Of a stretch of DNA of 64,000 nt, positions 49,600-62,000 are shown piece by piece. Both the position numbers and the translations under genes were made by a program. The notes under the pieces were generated by a model. The model was not told the DNA's origin and did not search any database. It saw nothing but the letters and a program-made list of their open reading frames with translations. Source of the DNA: Tubiluchus corallicola (Eukaryota; Priapulida; Priapulimorpha; Priapulimorphida; Tubiluchidae); the NCBI GenBank assembly GCA_030141605.1, contig JAQGDQ010000005.1, forward strand, positions 372,001 through 436,000. Reading direction: 5' to 3'. The first letter of the stretch is position 1; the number at the start of each line of letters is the position of its first letter.

Positions 49600-52500
49600 G
49601 GCCAGTGTATGCCCAAACAAGAACTGTGCTTATTAGTCAGTGCATGAACATTAATATCTAACAGCCTGCCGGCTTGGCGCAAAGAATGCTGTTCCGGGCT
49701 GTACTTATGATTTCCCTAGCTCTGTCACAGTGTACTCAAATGTTCTACAGGTTTACATATTCTCGGGAATACTGGTTGTATCCTAATACATGATATGGCC
49801 TTCGCCTAGGAGTAATATTCTAATATAGCAGCGCAGAGCATACTTCGTGGAAGGATGACTTTCGTTTGCATTAAATTCATTATTATCAGGCGAAGCATGG
49901 CAGACTGCAAACCTGAATTTCTCAAAAAGGACTGTTAGTGTATAACAGAAATAAGTTGCTTTGTGACCTCAGCTAATCATACAGATAATTGGACAAAAAG
50001 ACCAAAAGACTTTGTTGGCTATATAGAGAAATAAAATGATATTTTTCAATCATTTAGCCATGCAAAGAAGCAAACAATTCAAGAAAACTATTACTTTGCC
50101 AAGTAATAAATATTATTTTATTTCTAAATCAAAATGTCAAGACAGTGCAGCAGGGCACATCGATTTTGAACTTATATTTATCCTAAAAAATGTCAAGTTT
50201 TTTTTACAATATCTTACAGGCTTGTCATTTTGGGAAAATAAAGAAGGTACTAAATTTAATAATTTAAAATCAATATAATGTTTTTAGTCATTGTATTACT
50301 CAAAGTTGGTTACATATTTATTTATATGTTAAAGCACAGTTTAGCTCAAATGTTCTAGTAATTTCTCTAAACTACGTGGCAGTCAAAAAATAACTAAATC
50401 GCACCTGTGTTGCTATAGCCAGAGTAGCAGTGTAATGCACAAACTTTACTGCAGCCTACCGATGTACCGAGTGCCTACAGATGAATGACTAGCAACTGTT
50501 AAGATGTGTGAAATAAATATAGTTCAATAAATTTAGGCTCAGTATTTTTCTTTCCAAATAATGCAATCCCATAAAAATACTTTTTACTCTAATTTTTCCT
50601 ACACTTTGTCTGACAATCTACGTATAGCCCTGATTAATTTTGTAAATACTGGTGTGAAATGACACACATGCACGTTTCAAAACCCCATAAAGAAAACTAC
50701 AAAAGACTGTAGCTACCAGTTGATCTGCCAAACGAATTACATAACAGTTATTTAAGGGCAGTGAGCAGCAGATGATGGCACATTGGCACTAATGGATGTT
50801 AAAGTTCATTCACCCAATCTATATTCTTATTCTACCGACACTTATATAAGCAGTTAATGTGTCTTTGTCACAAACTCCCATATATGCTACACGACCAAGA
50901 ATGATTATACACTTTTCCGCCTATCAACCGAAATGAGTTCAAAGGCTGTTAGACTATCAAAGTCAGACTCACATACTGAGTCACAGTCACTCAGTACTCA
51001 CTATGGTTACAGACTGCATAATTTTTAAGCCCATTCACAATATAATTTTACTAACACTTTTTATCTATTATTGATTGTAACGTCCTAGAGGATATTATGG
51101 AGTCGAGGCTGATAAATTATTAATATTTATTTATTACTAAAAATATATCTCACAACTTTTTTCATATAGATAAAAGAAAACGATATTTCTGTCTCTAAGA
51201 AAAGATTTCTACAGTTTCGAAATTCTATATCACTTTTCTGGAATAGCTTTAGCTACTGTAGTTTAAAAGCCTGATAATAGATGAAAAATCATTTGGCAAT
51301 TACTTTACCTGTACTTGATAGGAATTGTTATAGGTTTTATCAAATAAATTGTCTTAATTTCTGCATGTTAAGTGTAAATCCTTGAACAGTTTTGCCCCAA
51401 TTTAGTATACAATTAAAATGATTTACCAGCAAAGCAAAAAAATGTGCTAATATAAAGATCTAATTTTACATTTCATTCAAGATCTGATAGTCTAATATCT
51501 AATTTTACATTGCATTAAAGTCTGAAAGCCTAACTGAATGCACACACCAATTATACCACAGTTATATGTCTTCTACATTATAAATTATGACTCATGAGTT
51601 CCCTAACGCTGATCACATTATAGCTTATAATGGAAACACTGTGAAAGCCTGCCCTTATATTTAGTTATAAATCACCCTTGACCATGGTACCCTCACCCAG
51701 TTAGTTATATATCGTTAATGTACCACAGGTAATGGAAAAAATGTTTTTCACATTTTGTTTGCTGATATCCTAATAGAAATTTCAAACATACGAATAGGAC
51801 CACATGAATTAGATGAGTTTACGTGGTATCGAGATGCAATAAATATATACATTACACATGACAGTATAGCTTTGTTGGTGCTAGCTTGAAACTCTTTGTC
51901 CCTTAGTTGAATTCATGAATTCCTACTTTCTCTCTCGCATTGTCGTCATGAATTTAGAAGACTAAAAACCACGTCAAAACAGAAACAGTTTTTTTAAATG
52001 TTACTACGAAAATCCAAAGAATATTACTTTAAAAATCCCAAGAACAGAGCTCAGAAACATGCGAAAAGCATTTACAAACATCATATGTCTGGTATAGAAA
52101 ATGCCACTTCTAAACTTGGAATCCAGATAAAAAGTTTGCAAAGTTGCCATTTTCAGAAATTGGAGCATTTTAGTAGCTCAATTACTTTTAAAGTCTGTTA
52201 ATCTAATGATCTCACTGACTCTGCTAATTATCTGTTTATGTTTGAAACACAGATGTACATTATATCTTCAAAAACACAAATTTAGCTATAATGGTGTGTG
52301 TGCAGTTGTTTTTCTTTCTCTTAACTATGTCACTGTTATTAATATTGTTCAATTTACGGCTGGCTAGTCGTATCATTTTTGTAGCTTATTTTTTAAGCTA
52401 CTTACTAATGTCCAATAGACATCAGTTATTTAATCAATGCTTATTTGTAAATATAGATGCTTTTTTATAATAAAGTGTATCTGATTTAACTGTCTGTAGT

Positions 52501-53700
52501 GGGTGTGAGTAGGTATGAATTTTTTATATTTATACACAAGAATCTTAAGTTAAGCAGATTGTTGCATTATTAATAATTCTGTGTACTTAAATAAATATGT
52601 TTATATATAAAAAAAAGTTTGTTATAATTTAAAATGCAGGTATCAATGCAAAAAAAGCCTAACATGTACAGAATCTAAACTTAACCTTTGATTTCTGGCC
52701 AGCACATCTGCTGAGTGAATAAATAGTGAAGAAAACAGCTGTTCCAATCACACTCATTAAGAAAAAATGGAAAAGTTAGAAAGTTCAATATGAAATGTTT
52801 ACTGATTCATTAATAATTATGTAGGCTTTTCATTGATCGTGCACATCAGATATTAATGCTATGAATGCCACAGCAGGGGTGTTAACTCTGTGTTAGAATG
52901 CTAAATAATTCACACTTCTGTGATGTAAGCACGCTGTACCATTCAGCATGCACCAAAATATAAATATTTAACGCCGGTTCCACCTGTTAATCTGATATGC
53001 TGCACTTCGTGACGTCAATCTCCCATTAAACTATCTCCCATCGAACTGCTGGAAATTCAACAACTTATTGATTCTTTGGAAGTAGCGAGTGCTCACTAAT
53101 AATGAACTGTAGCGCACAGGCGAGCTTATTACGTCCGGAAGCCAAAAATAAAATGCACTCTGTAACCATGGCGTCTTTATTAATTTCTAAAGATTACGTC
53201 ACATTAACTTCTAATTTAACACACAAGTCACACTCTTAGTTTTCTTATATTTTTGAAAATGCAAAACATTGACATTTTTATCAACGAATCGTTTAATGCC
53301 ATCACAAAATTATGTATCTTGAAACGTCATACGCAGAAGTCTTCTATTACACAACAATTCCGCAAAACTAGAATCAAACATATATAAACACGTCAATAGT
53401 TATGATTATGCTATATCTGTACTTAATTCAGAAAATATGCAATACATTCAAAGTTACAATGTATATAATGTAGAATGATTTTGTTTCACCGAGTAAAAAC
53501 TAATTTCAGAATTTCAAGTTCTATAAAAGTAAGCCTAAGCCCAAAAATAGTTTTGGAGCGTTTAATCCAAAGAATCATTATAAAAGCCGACGTTTATTAT
53601 ACGTGCTTACGTCCAGACAGAATTTTTATTTTCAGTAAACGTTGATTTTTTTGGTATAGTTTCTTACTATTTTGAATTCTTACTCATAAACAATACTTAC
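49600..53700. other. Intronic stretch with no element identified
   Basis: AT-rich sequence. A possible plus-strand 3' tail (AATAAATATG then an A run) lies near 52590-52617, suggesting an old retroposed sequence, but its body was not recognised. Confidence 0.4.
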
Positions 53701-53733
53701 CAGCGCCTTGTAGTTTACTTTGCCGGTAGTCAT
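53701..53733 (-). CDS. RBMS: RBMS first coding exon (MTTGKVNYKAL)
   Basis: The ATG at 53733 opens an 11-codon reading frame, MTTGKVNYKAL, that ends in phase 0 at a consensus donor (CTG|GTAAGT). This matches the phase-0 acceptor of the exon at 34111. The frame also stays open upstream to about 53790, where a TTTATTTAAG acceptor-like sequence precedes TTCCGTG. The exon could therefore be internal and longer (30 codons) rather than the true start. There is a GC-richer patch at 53.92-54.08 kb that could be promoter or 5'UTR. The next exon is about 19.6 kb downstream. Choice of start is inference; the donor and phase are seen. Confidence 0.6.
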
Positions 53734-54443
53734 ATCAAATTTTAGGTTGGATATTATACAGCAATGCACAGCGATGCGTCGATCACGGAACTTAAATAAA
53801 CTAGGTATTTTTGTTTGCTAAAGATATCTAAATGTTTGCGGTTATATAAGATTAAATATGACGATAAATATATCCGAAGATAGGATAGAACTCTTCCACT
53901 ATAGTCTCATCTTGATCACTTATGACGCCCATACACAAAATAAAAACAAAAGCAAGCCCAATACTGAACATGCGGCAGCCTGCTTGCCTGCTTTATTTGA
54001 CTGACAGAGGTCCCCAGCTGACTGAACAGTTGACATCAGCAGCAGCAACGGAGCTATGCGGGCCCGCAACCTGTATAATTCATGATGTACAAGAAATTAT
54101 CAATGGCAAAGAGAAATACGCTTCCATGAAGCAGTCAACCATCGATAACTAAACAACGTGGCGACATGACGAATCTTAAGGCTCTTGGTTTCATATGCAA
54201 TCTTCAATAATAGCTTAATAGTAACTTTTAACAACTTAATAATGATATTTTTTTATCACACAAATTTTTGAAGAAGACATCTCATAATGAGTATCATTAT
54301 TTTACGTGTCAAAAGAATGATTTATTAAAAGTGTTGCAACCTTAAAGACTGCATCCCCAATAGCATAAAGATGCAATACACACCCAAAAAGATGAAGATA
54401 TCGCACTTCTGAAGGGTGTGAAGGCACACTATGCCTATAAAAC

Positions 54444-54974
54444 TAGGGTTACCATACATGCAGGTTTCCCTGGAACACATCCGCTTTTTGGGCCTCTGTC
54501 CGGGCGGGTTTTCAAAAAATCGGCAGTTTGTCCGGGTTTTGCCTCAATCCGTAAGTATGTACGGTTGTTGCCAACTGCAGAGGCGTACGACAGTACGAGA
54601 CAAAGAAAAGCTCGTATTCGCTAATGACTTAAAATGACATCAGCTTCCGGGAGCCATTTTGTTTGTTTTTATGTGAATTTCTTTCAATTTGCATAGTTTC
54701 GCCTATTTTATTCTTGGTCTCAGCCTCGGGCTCAGTCAAGTTCAAGCATAACTGTGTCTGAGAGCCAAGAAGAAGCAGGCGACTGACTGTTGCAGTGTGT
54801 TAATGTTTTTTGCACTACAGCCATTTGGTATTGCTATTAGAATACATGTAGGCCTATTTGTATAATTTGCATTTTATTTTGCATTGTTTTAAACCCTAGA
54901 CTGGTCATTTTTCCCTACTTACAAGTGTGCAAAAAAGTGTCCCCTTTTTCAACTCAGACAATATGGTAACCCTA
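54444..54974. mobile_element. Non-autonomous hAT-type element with perfect 8-bp target duplication, 531 bp
   Basis: The ends TAGGGTTACCATA and TATGGTAACCCTA are perfect 13-bp inverted repeats. They are flanked on both sides by TATAAAAC (54436-54443 and 54975-54982). An 8-bp duplication is the hAT superfamily signature. The interior has GTCCGGGC-type and GTGTCCCC-type subterminal sequences and no transposase. The perfect duplication suggests a younger insertion than the 43.2-kb element. Confidence 0.85.
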
Positions 54975-55199
54975 TATAAAACTGTGTATCGAAATGCACA
55001 GATTTTCTTAAGTTTTACACATTTTATAAAACTGACAATGAACAACTTCTACAAATACAATAGTAATAGAAAAAAATTTAAGGAGGTCAAAGTAAAAAGC
55101 CAAAAATATAACAAGAATAACAATCTTAGATTCGTGGATGTAAGCAACTTGATCGCTACCATTCTAACAACCAATACCCAGTAACCAAAGACTGGATGT

Positions 55200-55431
55200 A
55201 GGTAAAAAAGGCAAGGTGAAAATGGCACAGTAAAAATGTAACAGGAAAAAATGGCACAAAAATGAGAAAAGTAAATAAAAACGGCACAGGTAAAAAGGGC
55301 ACGGGAAGAAATGACAGGGCAAAAATGGCACAGGAAAAAATTGCACAAATGGAAAAGTAGGTAAAAATGGCACAGGTAAAAATACACGGGAAAAAATGGC
55401 ACAGGAAAAATGACATTGTAAAAACGGCACA
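55200..55431 (+). repeat. Degenerate 14-16-bp array, AATGGCACAGGAAAA type (left arm)
   Basis: More than ten imperfect units: AAAATGGCACAGTAAA, AATGGCACAAAAATG, AACGGCACAGGTAAA, AAGGGCACGGGAAGA, AATGGCACAGGAAAAAATTG and similar. The complement forms an array at 56231-56313. The units force Cys/His/Phe/Pro repeats in the open frames at 55049-55432 minus, which are not real proteins. Confidence 0.85.
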
Positions 55432-55454
55432 CTTAGTAAAATATTTAGAGTTGA

Positions 55455-55483
55455 GGGTTAGGGTTACCTATGGGTTAGGGTTA
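55455..55483 (+). repeat. Two short telomere-like motifs
   Basis: GGGTTAGGGTTA occurs at 55455-55466 and again at 55472-55483, next to the array. Too short to be called an interstitial telomere. Confidence 0.6.
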
Positions 55484-55489
55484 ATTATG

Positions 55490-56230
55490 GGGGATAATTA
55501 TTTTAGTTATTTTTACCTCTGCCAGGAAGTTATGCTTCAACACAGTTTGTTTGTTTGCTTGTCTGTTAGTTTGGTTGTTTTTTGTTTGTTATAGCAGCAA
55601 GCCTATTGTGCAAAAACTACTGAATTAACAGATTTCCATGAACCTTTATGGATAAGGTGGGTATAGGCTGCCAAAATGGCCTTTTTTTCAAAACTTGACT
55701 AAACACCAAGTACAAAAAAATCATGAAGCACTTCATGGAGTTCTCAGAGGGAATGGTCAGTACTTTTTTTATTATTGTCACCTGGACAAACAACTGGGAG
55801 TTAATTTCAGCTTCAATAAATTCACACTTGGAAAACAGTGTAATGCCATTTATAACCTTTGCGTATTACCTTATAAGCTGACTTGGTATATAAATACATA
55901 CACATGTAAATATGTCAGTCTACTACCACCACCAAATTTAATGGTCAAAGAAAAGTAGATAAACACAATGTGGAATATTCGTGAATTATTGATTATAACT
56001 CCATTTAATGAGCCTTTTTGGTAGTCTACATACAACCAATACTAGAACATTTTTGTACGTTTGCTTGTTTAACTTTTTTTAATCAAAAGAATTATGTTTA
56101 AGTTTTACGTTGTTTTAATCAAAAGAATCAGATGAATAAGTTTAGGATCATTTGGCTTTGGCAGAGATCTGCTTCCTACTGAGTGCATTCTAGTTTTATT
56201 ATAGAAATGAAGTGCATGAAAATAACACAT
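55490..56230. other. Interior of the third inverted-array pair
   Basis: It contains TTACCTCTGCCAGGAAGTTA followed by a TTTG-rich stretch and ACAGATTTCCATGAACCTTT. This pattern belongs to an interspersed repeat I recognise from several marine invertebrates, though I cannot name it. No coding domain is seen. Confidence 0.45.
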
Positions 56231-56313
56231 GTGCCATTTTCCCGCCTTTCCGTTTGCGCCATTTTTCCTGTGCCATTTTTACTGGGCCACTTTTTCCTGT
56301 GCCATTTTTACCA
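56231..56313 (+). repeat. Degenerate 14-16-bp array, TTTTTCCTGTGCCA type (right arm)
   Basis: Units GTGCCATTTTCCCG, GCGCCATTTTTCCT, GTGCCATTTTTACTG, GGCCACTTTTTCCT and GTGCCATTTTTACC, the reverse complement of the 55200-55431 array. About 0.8 kb separates the arms. Confidence 0.85.
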
Positions 56314-57340
56314 TGATTAATTAAAAAACACCACATACCAGTATGCGCACGGAATTTCTGCTTGGTTTCTGCAAAAAAATGAACAATATTATAACAAATC
56401 ATAAATATCTTAATAAAGATATTACCATAGCTTATGAAACGTCAATTTGAATATTGTATAATTGCTCAATGTTTTTAGTATTAGTATGTGACTGCAAGCT
56501 CATATTTACTTCCCATATATTTGTAAGCTTACTACTGCTGTTTGCTTCCAATTCTTTTACTGCAGTACCAAAAGTTCAAAGACAGAAGAAACAAAATAAA
56601 TCTATGTTTACTGTTTAGACAGTTCCCCATAACCTAAATTTCTGTACATGTTCATACATGTTTTAGTTTGTACATATGTTAAAAATAACTTAGTTTGTCT
56701 TTGACTAGCTGGCTTGCAATCTTCTGATGAAGTATATTAGTATGATGTGCAAAACAATCCAAAGTATAATTAATGACATTTCTGAGATTTAACATAACAA
56801 ACACTGAAACAGAAAAATACAGACAAGACAGAATGACAATTTACACTAACTTAGCCTGGTATGCAAATATACAAGTTTAAACAAGTGAGATAAATAAGTC
56901 TAGTGCGTAGCTTTCTCACCAACTAGTAAGATGTAATGAAAGCAAATAGGCACCTTATCAAAACCGCATTTAAATGCACAGGAACAAATATTTACCACAT
57001 AGTACATATACTTGTACCAATATCTAATAAGCATTTAGATCTTCCTAAGTGCCAGTCAAAGAAATTCAAAGACACGGGAACAGTATGCACATTTTAAGCA
57101 GTCCTGCTTGGGTGACACTGCACAGTGTGCCCATACAACTACTTAATGTAGGCAATCATTGTAGAAACCCAAGTTGCTGAAGTGACAGTCTCTTTCTATT
57201 CAATTTGCCAAAGTTATCTTTACAATATTTAACAGAGAAATCGAGAAATCTTAAGCAAATGGAATTTCTGATGTGCATAACAAAATTAATAATAAATGCA
57301 TATAAATAATAATATCATTAGTTAACTAAACCTAACTTAC

Positions 57341-57415
57341 CCAATCATCATAAGCAAAATAAAAGTTGTTGTATTTATCTCTATACATATATCTCTCGCC
57401 GTAGCCTTTCTTCAT
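57341..57415 (-). CDS. RBMS: Candidate alternative first coding exon (MKKGYGERYMYRD...)
   Basis: Twenty-five codons from ATG at 57415 to a consensus donor TGG|GTAAGT, ending in phase 0, so it can splice in frame to the CAA CAG exon at 34111. An in-frame stop lies a few codons upstream of the ATG, which supports it as an initiation exon. The peptide is rich in Lys, Tyr and Asp. The Lys-then-Tyr-rich character recalls the N-termini of vertebrate RBMS proteins, which start with MGK and run into a Tyr-rich stretch, but the match is compositional only. It could also belong to an unrelated gene or be chance. RNA evidence is lacking here. Confidence 0.45.
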
Positions 57416-58256
57416 ACTCAGAAAAACTCGTAATTTCTTTTAACTAACGACTTTAAAAATGTATTAGACAATTAACAGCACATTGAAAAAAACGAGTAGT
57501 TAACTTGTAAAGTGAACCATCACAATTAAATTAAATGGACAAATTTGGTAACTAATGAAAAATGAATGTTAAACCAGTCACTCAAGCTATTTTACTAACA
57601 GGGGGTGGAAATGTTTAAACAGTGATAAGAAACAGGGAATCATAAGGACTAGACTTTGTAATGCTATAGGCTCACTTTAAATACCTTTGTATCTATAAAC
57701 ATTGATTTACAGCAATAAAAGCCAACAAGTTTTCATCACCAAACTCAGCAGACAAAGAGTATTGATTTAGATGGGTCAGTGTGTACAATCATCAAGAATA
57801 CAGCTGGGACATTATATGGCTTACTGAAGTATTGAAATTAAGCTTGGGAAGACCATGAATCAAACTTATTACTCTGTACAGAATTCAAAGGCCAACATCA
57901 AATTACCAGCTTTCACATATTTAAAAATGTTCCACATATGTTCTAAACAGGCTTCACATGACTTGTTTAAAATAAATCATTTTGAAAATATAAAAAAATA
58001 TAATGGAATATAACCTTAGCAGACTAACTTTGTTATGAAAATTATTCTTTCATGTAACCATACTTAAAGCAAATGAAAACAGTGTGACATCACTTTGCTT
58101 GCTGTGTAAGCCTGCTATGGCGGAGGCATTATGATGTCATACTAAAGTCTCTACAAGTAGGCACAATGGCACTAGAACAAAACACATAAACATGTGAATT
58201 GAATTGATACATAAATATATATGACGTGGTACATCTTATCATCTTAGGTGCTTCTG

Positions 58257-59020
58257 TTATGCAACATTATTTGATGCCAAATTCCCCAATCTGCTGCCAT
58301 AAGTATTCAGGTTATTTAAGTCAAGTGGAGAATTTAATAAGTCTTTCTTCAGAATATCAAAATATGTGATCAGCTGTCCTCTTGGTTCTTCCAAGGTATT
58401 AGTGCTTGATGTAATGCTGTGGTGTTCATGGAGAATCATGTGGAAATCTAATGACATGTCCAATCCACCTAAGCTGAAGTTTCTGTATGACTTCACTCCA
58501 TTCCTTCTTCTTCATTAAATCTTAAAGATCCTCCTATTTTGAGATTTTCTTTCGCCATTTATACCCAACATCTTTCTGTACAGGAACTTTTAGAATGCAC
58601 TGATTTCGTACTTCTGAACAACTCTGACTGTCCATAATTCAGAACTATACAAGAATACAGGCTCTACAAGTGATGACAGAATATGCAGTTTAGTTTCTGT
58701 GAAGACATTCAGATTTTTGAAAATGTTAGTCAGCTTAGAATACACAGCCAAAGCTAATACTTTTCTGAGCTTCATTGCCTAGTAAAACTACTCACATATT
58801 AGCAATTCTTCGAAGACATATCACCACCATGCCCTATTGGGTAATGTTCTGTTTTGGTGCCATTCATTTCTAGATAGAAATTTCTCAGAGGGTTGGTTAC
58901 AACTTCTCCTACAGCCTCTATTTTACCAATGTTAGTTGCTACCCATGCAATATTATCAGCATATTGCATGGGCAAGCGACTCGAAGGAGATCCAACCGGT
59001 ACGATAAAGTTTGAAAAATT
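58257..59020 (-). pseudogene. LINE reverse transcriptase C-terminal remnant
   Basis: On the minus strand, from about 59020 down, it reads RLPMQYADNIAWVATNIGKI (the YADD palm motif with Asn in place of the second Asp). The next segments are LRNFYLEMNGTKTEHYPIGH and, after a shift, KLHILSSLVEPVFLYSSELW. A further shifted segment gives QKDVGYKWRKKISK, and the last frame has FDILKKDLLNSP. This is the order of the palm and thumb/C-terminal region of RTE- or CR1-like LINEs. Frameshifts and stops make it dead, and no 5' part is seen in the window. Confidence 0.65.
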
Positions 59021-62000
59021 TGGAAGATTTTTTCAAAGCCAACTTTATTATAAATGATACTTTCAACACACTACTGAAACTTAAACTTGCAAGCCAACTG
59101 TGTCAATTATTCACCAAGGAAAAGACAAAAGTGAACAGATTCTCTGTAGCTTATTTGTATTAACAGATCAAAACAGACTTCTTCCAGAAAAGTTCATTAA
59201 TTAGTAACTATTAGGCATGGTCTTGTAAAAGCCATAAACATCTTAATTAAAACAGAATTAGGCCGATCCTACAATTATTTTCCAGGCAGCAGAAATTTGC
59301 TTGCACAAATGCTCACTCTCTGAAAAATATTTTGCTACTGCACTAGTTAAGGCTCTGTAATTTACAACTATATGACACCTACACAATAATATGAGAGACA
59401 GGATACAAGTTTGTTTTGTACTTAGGTCAGCAAATATTTGCACGTTTTCCTGTTTGGTAATATTCTTATTCGGTAATGTCAGCAGAATGTTTAGTACTCT
59501 GCTGATACTACCACTTAAATATACGACCAAACAATTAAAGCATTGTGCAAACAGTTACTCATTTAAACAAAAATAAAAGCCTATCCATATCTTCCTTCAC
59601 TGTGTTGAAAAAGTGTAATTGATTACCTGATCAGCCATCATCATCATCATCTTCTTCTTCACTGTTACAAGGTAAAGACACTTAGCACCAGCTTCTGTTT
59701 TCCCATGCTAGTTAACAAATATCCATGTAACTGAACTGAAGAAAAAACAAAATTTTGCCAATAGTAAACAAAATAACTAATACAAAAATTGGCTACTGCT
59801 TCCTACTACTTTACAACTTTTTAGCAAAAAATTGTGTTTTTGGATTAATTTACATTAATTTAAATATATACTGAACTTACTAATTCATATAGCACCCTAA
59901 AGCACTTTTTTCATATTGGGCAGTAGGCCTATGATAGTATCTGATATATTCTGTGCAAATAAGTTTTAAAACTTTTTATTTATTTCACACAAATATTCAC
60001 TATTCCACTACTTGGGTGTAAGTATATATTTCAACTCCTTTTTTAAAAATACTTAATATTCAACACATACAGGCAAATGATGAGCAAGAAAATGTATCAT
60101 GCCAACTTGGTTTTTGTAACTTCTTTTACAAAATAAGACAAAATAATTGAAGGTAAATCTACGGTGAGAGCATTTGATATTTCAACATAATTTATTTCTT
60201 TTTATATAATGTTCACTATTAATGACATTATAGCAAACAGCTAACTGTGTTTTGCACTATGAGATCAATATCTGTTACCATTTCATAGGTGACTTTCATT
60301 GGGTTTTATGCTTCTGTGAGTTGTATTTTTAGTGATCAGTCTTGTGTATTTATGTTTTAGGTCTGGCTGAGTATGCATGTATGTATACATGTATATATTT
60401 TATTAGTTTCTATCGTAATTTTATAGTATAGCTGAATATTTTTCAATTTTTATATAATGCTATGTACTTTTAAATGTATGAAATAAATTTAAAATAAAAA
60501 ATTGTTATTATTATTATTTGATAATTTCCTATTTACTTATTTTTCCCATATGCAAATACAAACTATAATTGCATAATAACGAGTAGACATTCTACTCGAA
60601 CAGCCAAGCCACTTGCAAACCACGAATTATTTTATGCAATGTGATCAGTGCCATCCAAATTACAGCCACGCACATTATCTGCACCACATCATCTACCCCA
60701 TTCATTTCTGATTTTTTATCAGATGTGGGATTGTGGAGGAATGATCAGCAAGATCATCAACACAGTAAGTGCATTTTGCTCTGATAGCTTGCTAAAGAAA
60801 CAGCCCATGAATTTTTTTAGGTCTGGTATGTAAATTGCACAAAGCAAATAAATTTGAAACAACAGCACTGTGCACTATATAATTACTGCAACCTTAAGTA
60901 TTAAATTTGACATTCTTCAATTTATGTATTTAAATTATAACTTTATGTAGGGGTAAGGAGAAAAAGACAATACTGTTATTGTCTTTTCCCACATTGTAAT
61001 ATACAGAGTCACGCAGAAAAAATGTGCTGAAGTTTAGACTATAATAATAATAACATTAGAGGCAAATGTCCTAAAAAGTTGAACTTTAACAGCAGGATAT
61101 TACAATAACTTAGTTTTTGGATGTGAGACCTACACATTTGCAGCTTTAGTAGTTTTTAAGTTCTAGCTGATAAGCTCTAAACTGCAAGTTGAGAAATTAA
61201 ATGCGGGCCATTTAATTGGCCATGTTGACAAGTAAAACACTGAATTTATACATGGCAGCAAAACAACGAATCAACAGTCAACCAGTTTACATCATGGTGT
61301 TCACCACAGAAGATAAAGCACTCATAAAGATTTGTTTTCAAGAAAAAACTGGGGAGGATGTACAATGAGGCATCAATGTTTGCAAAGAAAATAATCATCT
61401 GCTCGGAAGATCTGGGCAGGAAGAACAAGTATGCACTTTCTTGAAACAGCCAGATCAAAGTGAATTCAGTGGCCTACACTAAAGTACTTGGCGAAACTCT
61501 ACTACCCAGTAGCTTATCCGAAGTACGCTACATACATGAAAAAGCACCTAACGTGACGCCACATGATAAAATTAAATGATCACGCACTTTTTCCGAAATC
61601 TCAACTCTCTAAGCGTAGGCGAATTGCGTGATAATTGGCAGAACTTACACTTTGTCGTGATTTTTTGCCTTAATTATATGTTAACAACGCATGCAGAATC
61701 GGAAATTTACTTGTAAAAAAATCACAAAAATAAATTACCAGATGGCTTTCTGTGTCTGGTCCGCTCTTACTAAAGTACGGTCTAGGAACATCTGTCATAG
61801 GAAATCTTCGCAACTGTGTGTTTCAACGTCAAGTAAATTTATCACGTGCAGCTGCAAAGCATCCAACAGGCAACAGGAACTATGTGAAAACACAGAACCA
61901 GGTCACAGACTATGTGAGATTATATGCGAAATAATTTGAATATTTTAATGATTAAAATAAGGGAAATATACGTATAATTGCGGTTGTATGGATTAAAAAA

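Larger units (their letters stand above)
2935..53733 (-). other. RBMS: RBMS-family RNA-binding protein gene, whole coding span
   Basis: Ten minus-strand exons join with GT-AG boundaries and matching phases into one 412-residue protein. It has a Q/P/S/T-rich N-terminus, then two tandem RRMs. The RNP motifs are LYIRGL and KGYGFVDF in RRM1, and LYFANL and RGVGFARL in RRM2. A low-complexity C-terminal tail follows. The string DKNTNQCKG and the linker [13 protein letters not shown] are hallmarks of the RBMS/Shep/SUP-26 family, whose members bind A/U-rich single-stranded RNA or DNA and regulate mRNA stability and translation. Length is near the usual 400 or so residues. Introns range from about 0.29 kb to 20 kb, and the two largest lie 5' of RRM1, as is common in this family. 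Family assignment is firm; which alternative 5' and 3' ends are used is inferred. Confidence 0.95.

Noticed and set aside
55049-55432. Overlapping Cys/Phe/Pro-rich minus-strand frames
   Set aside because: They are translations of the degenerate AATGGCACAGGAAAA array in all three frames.
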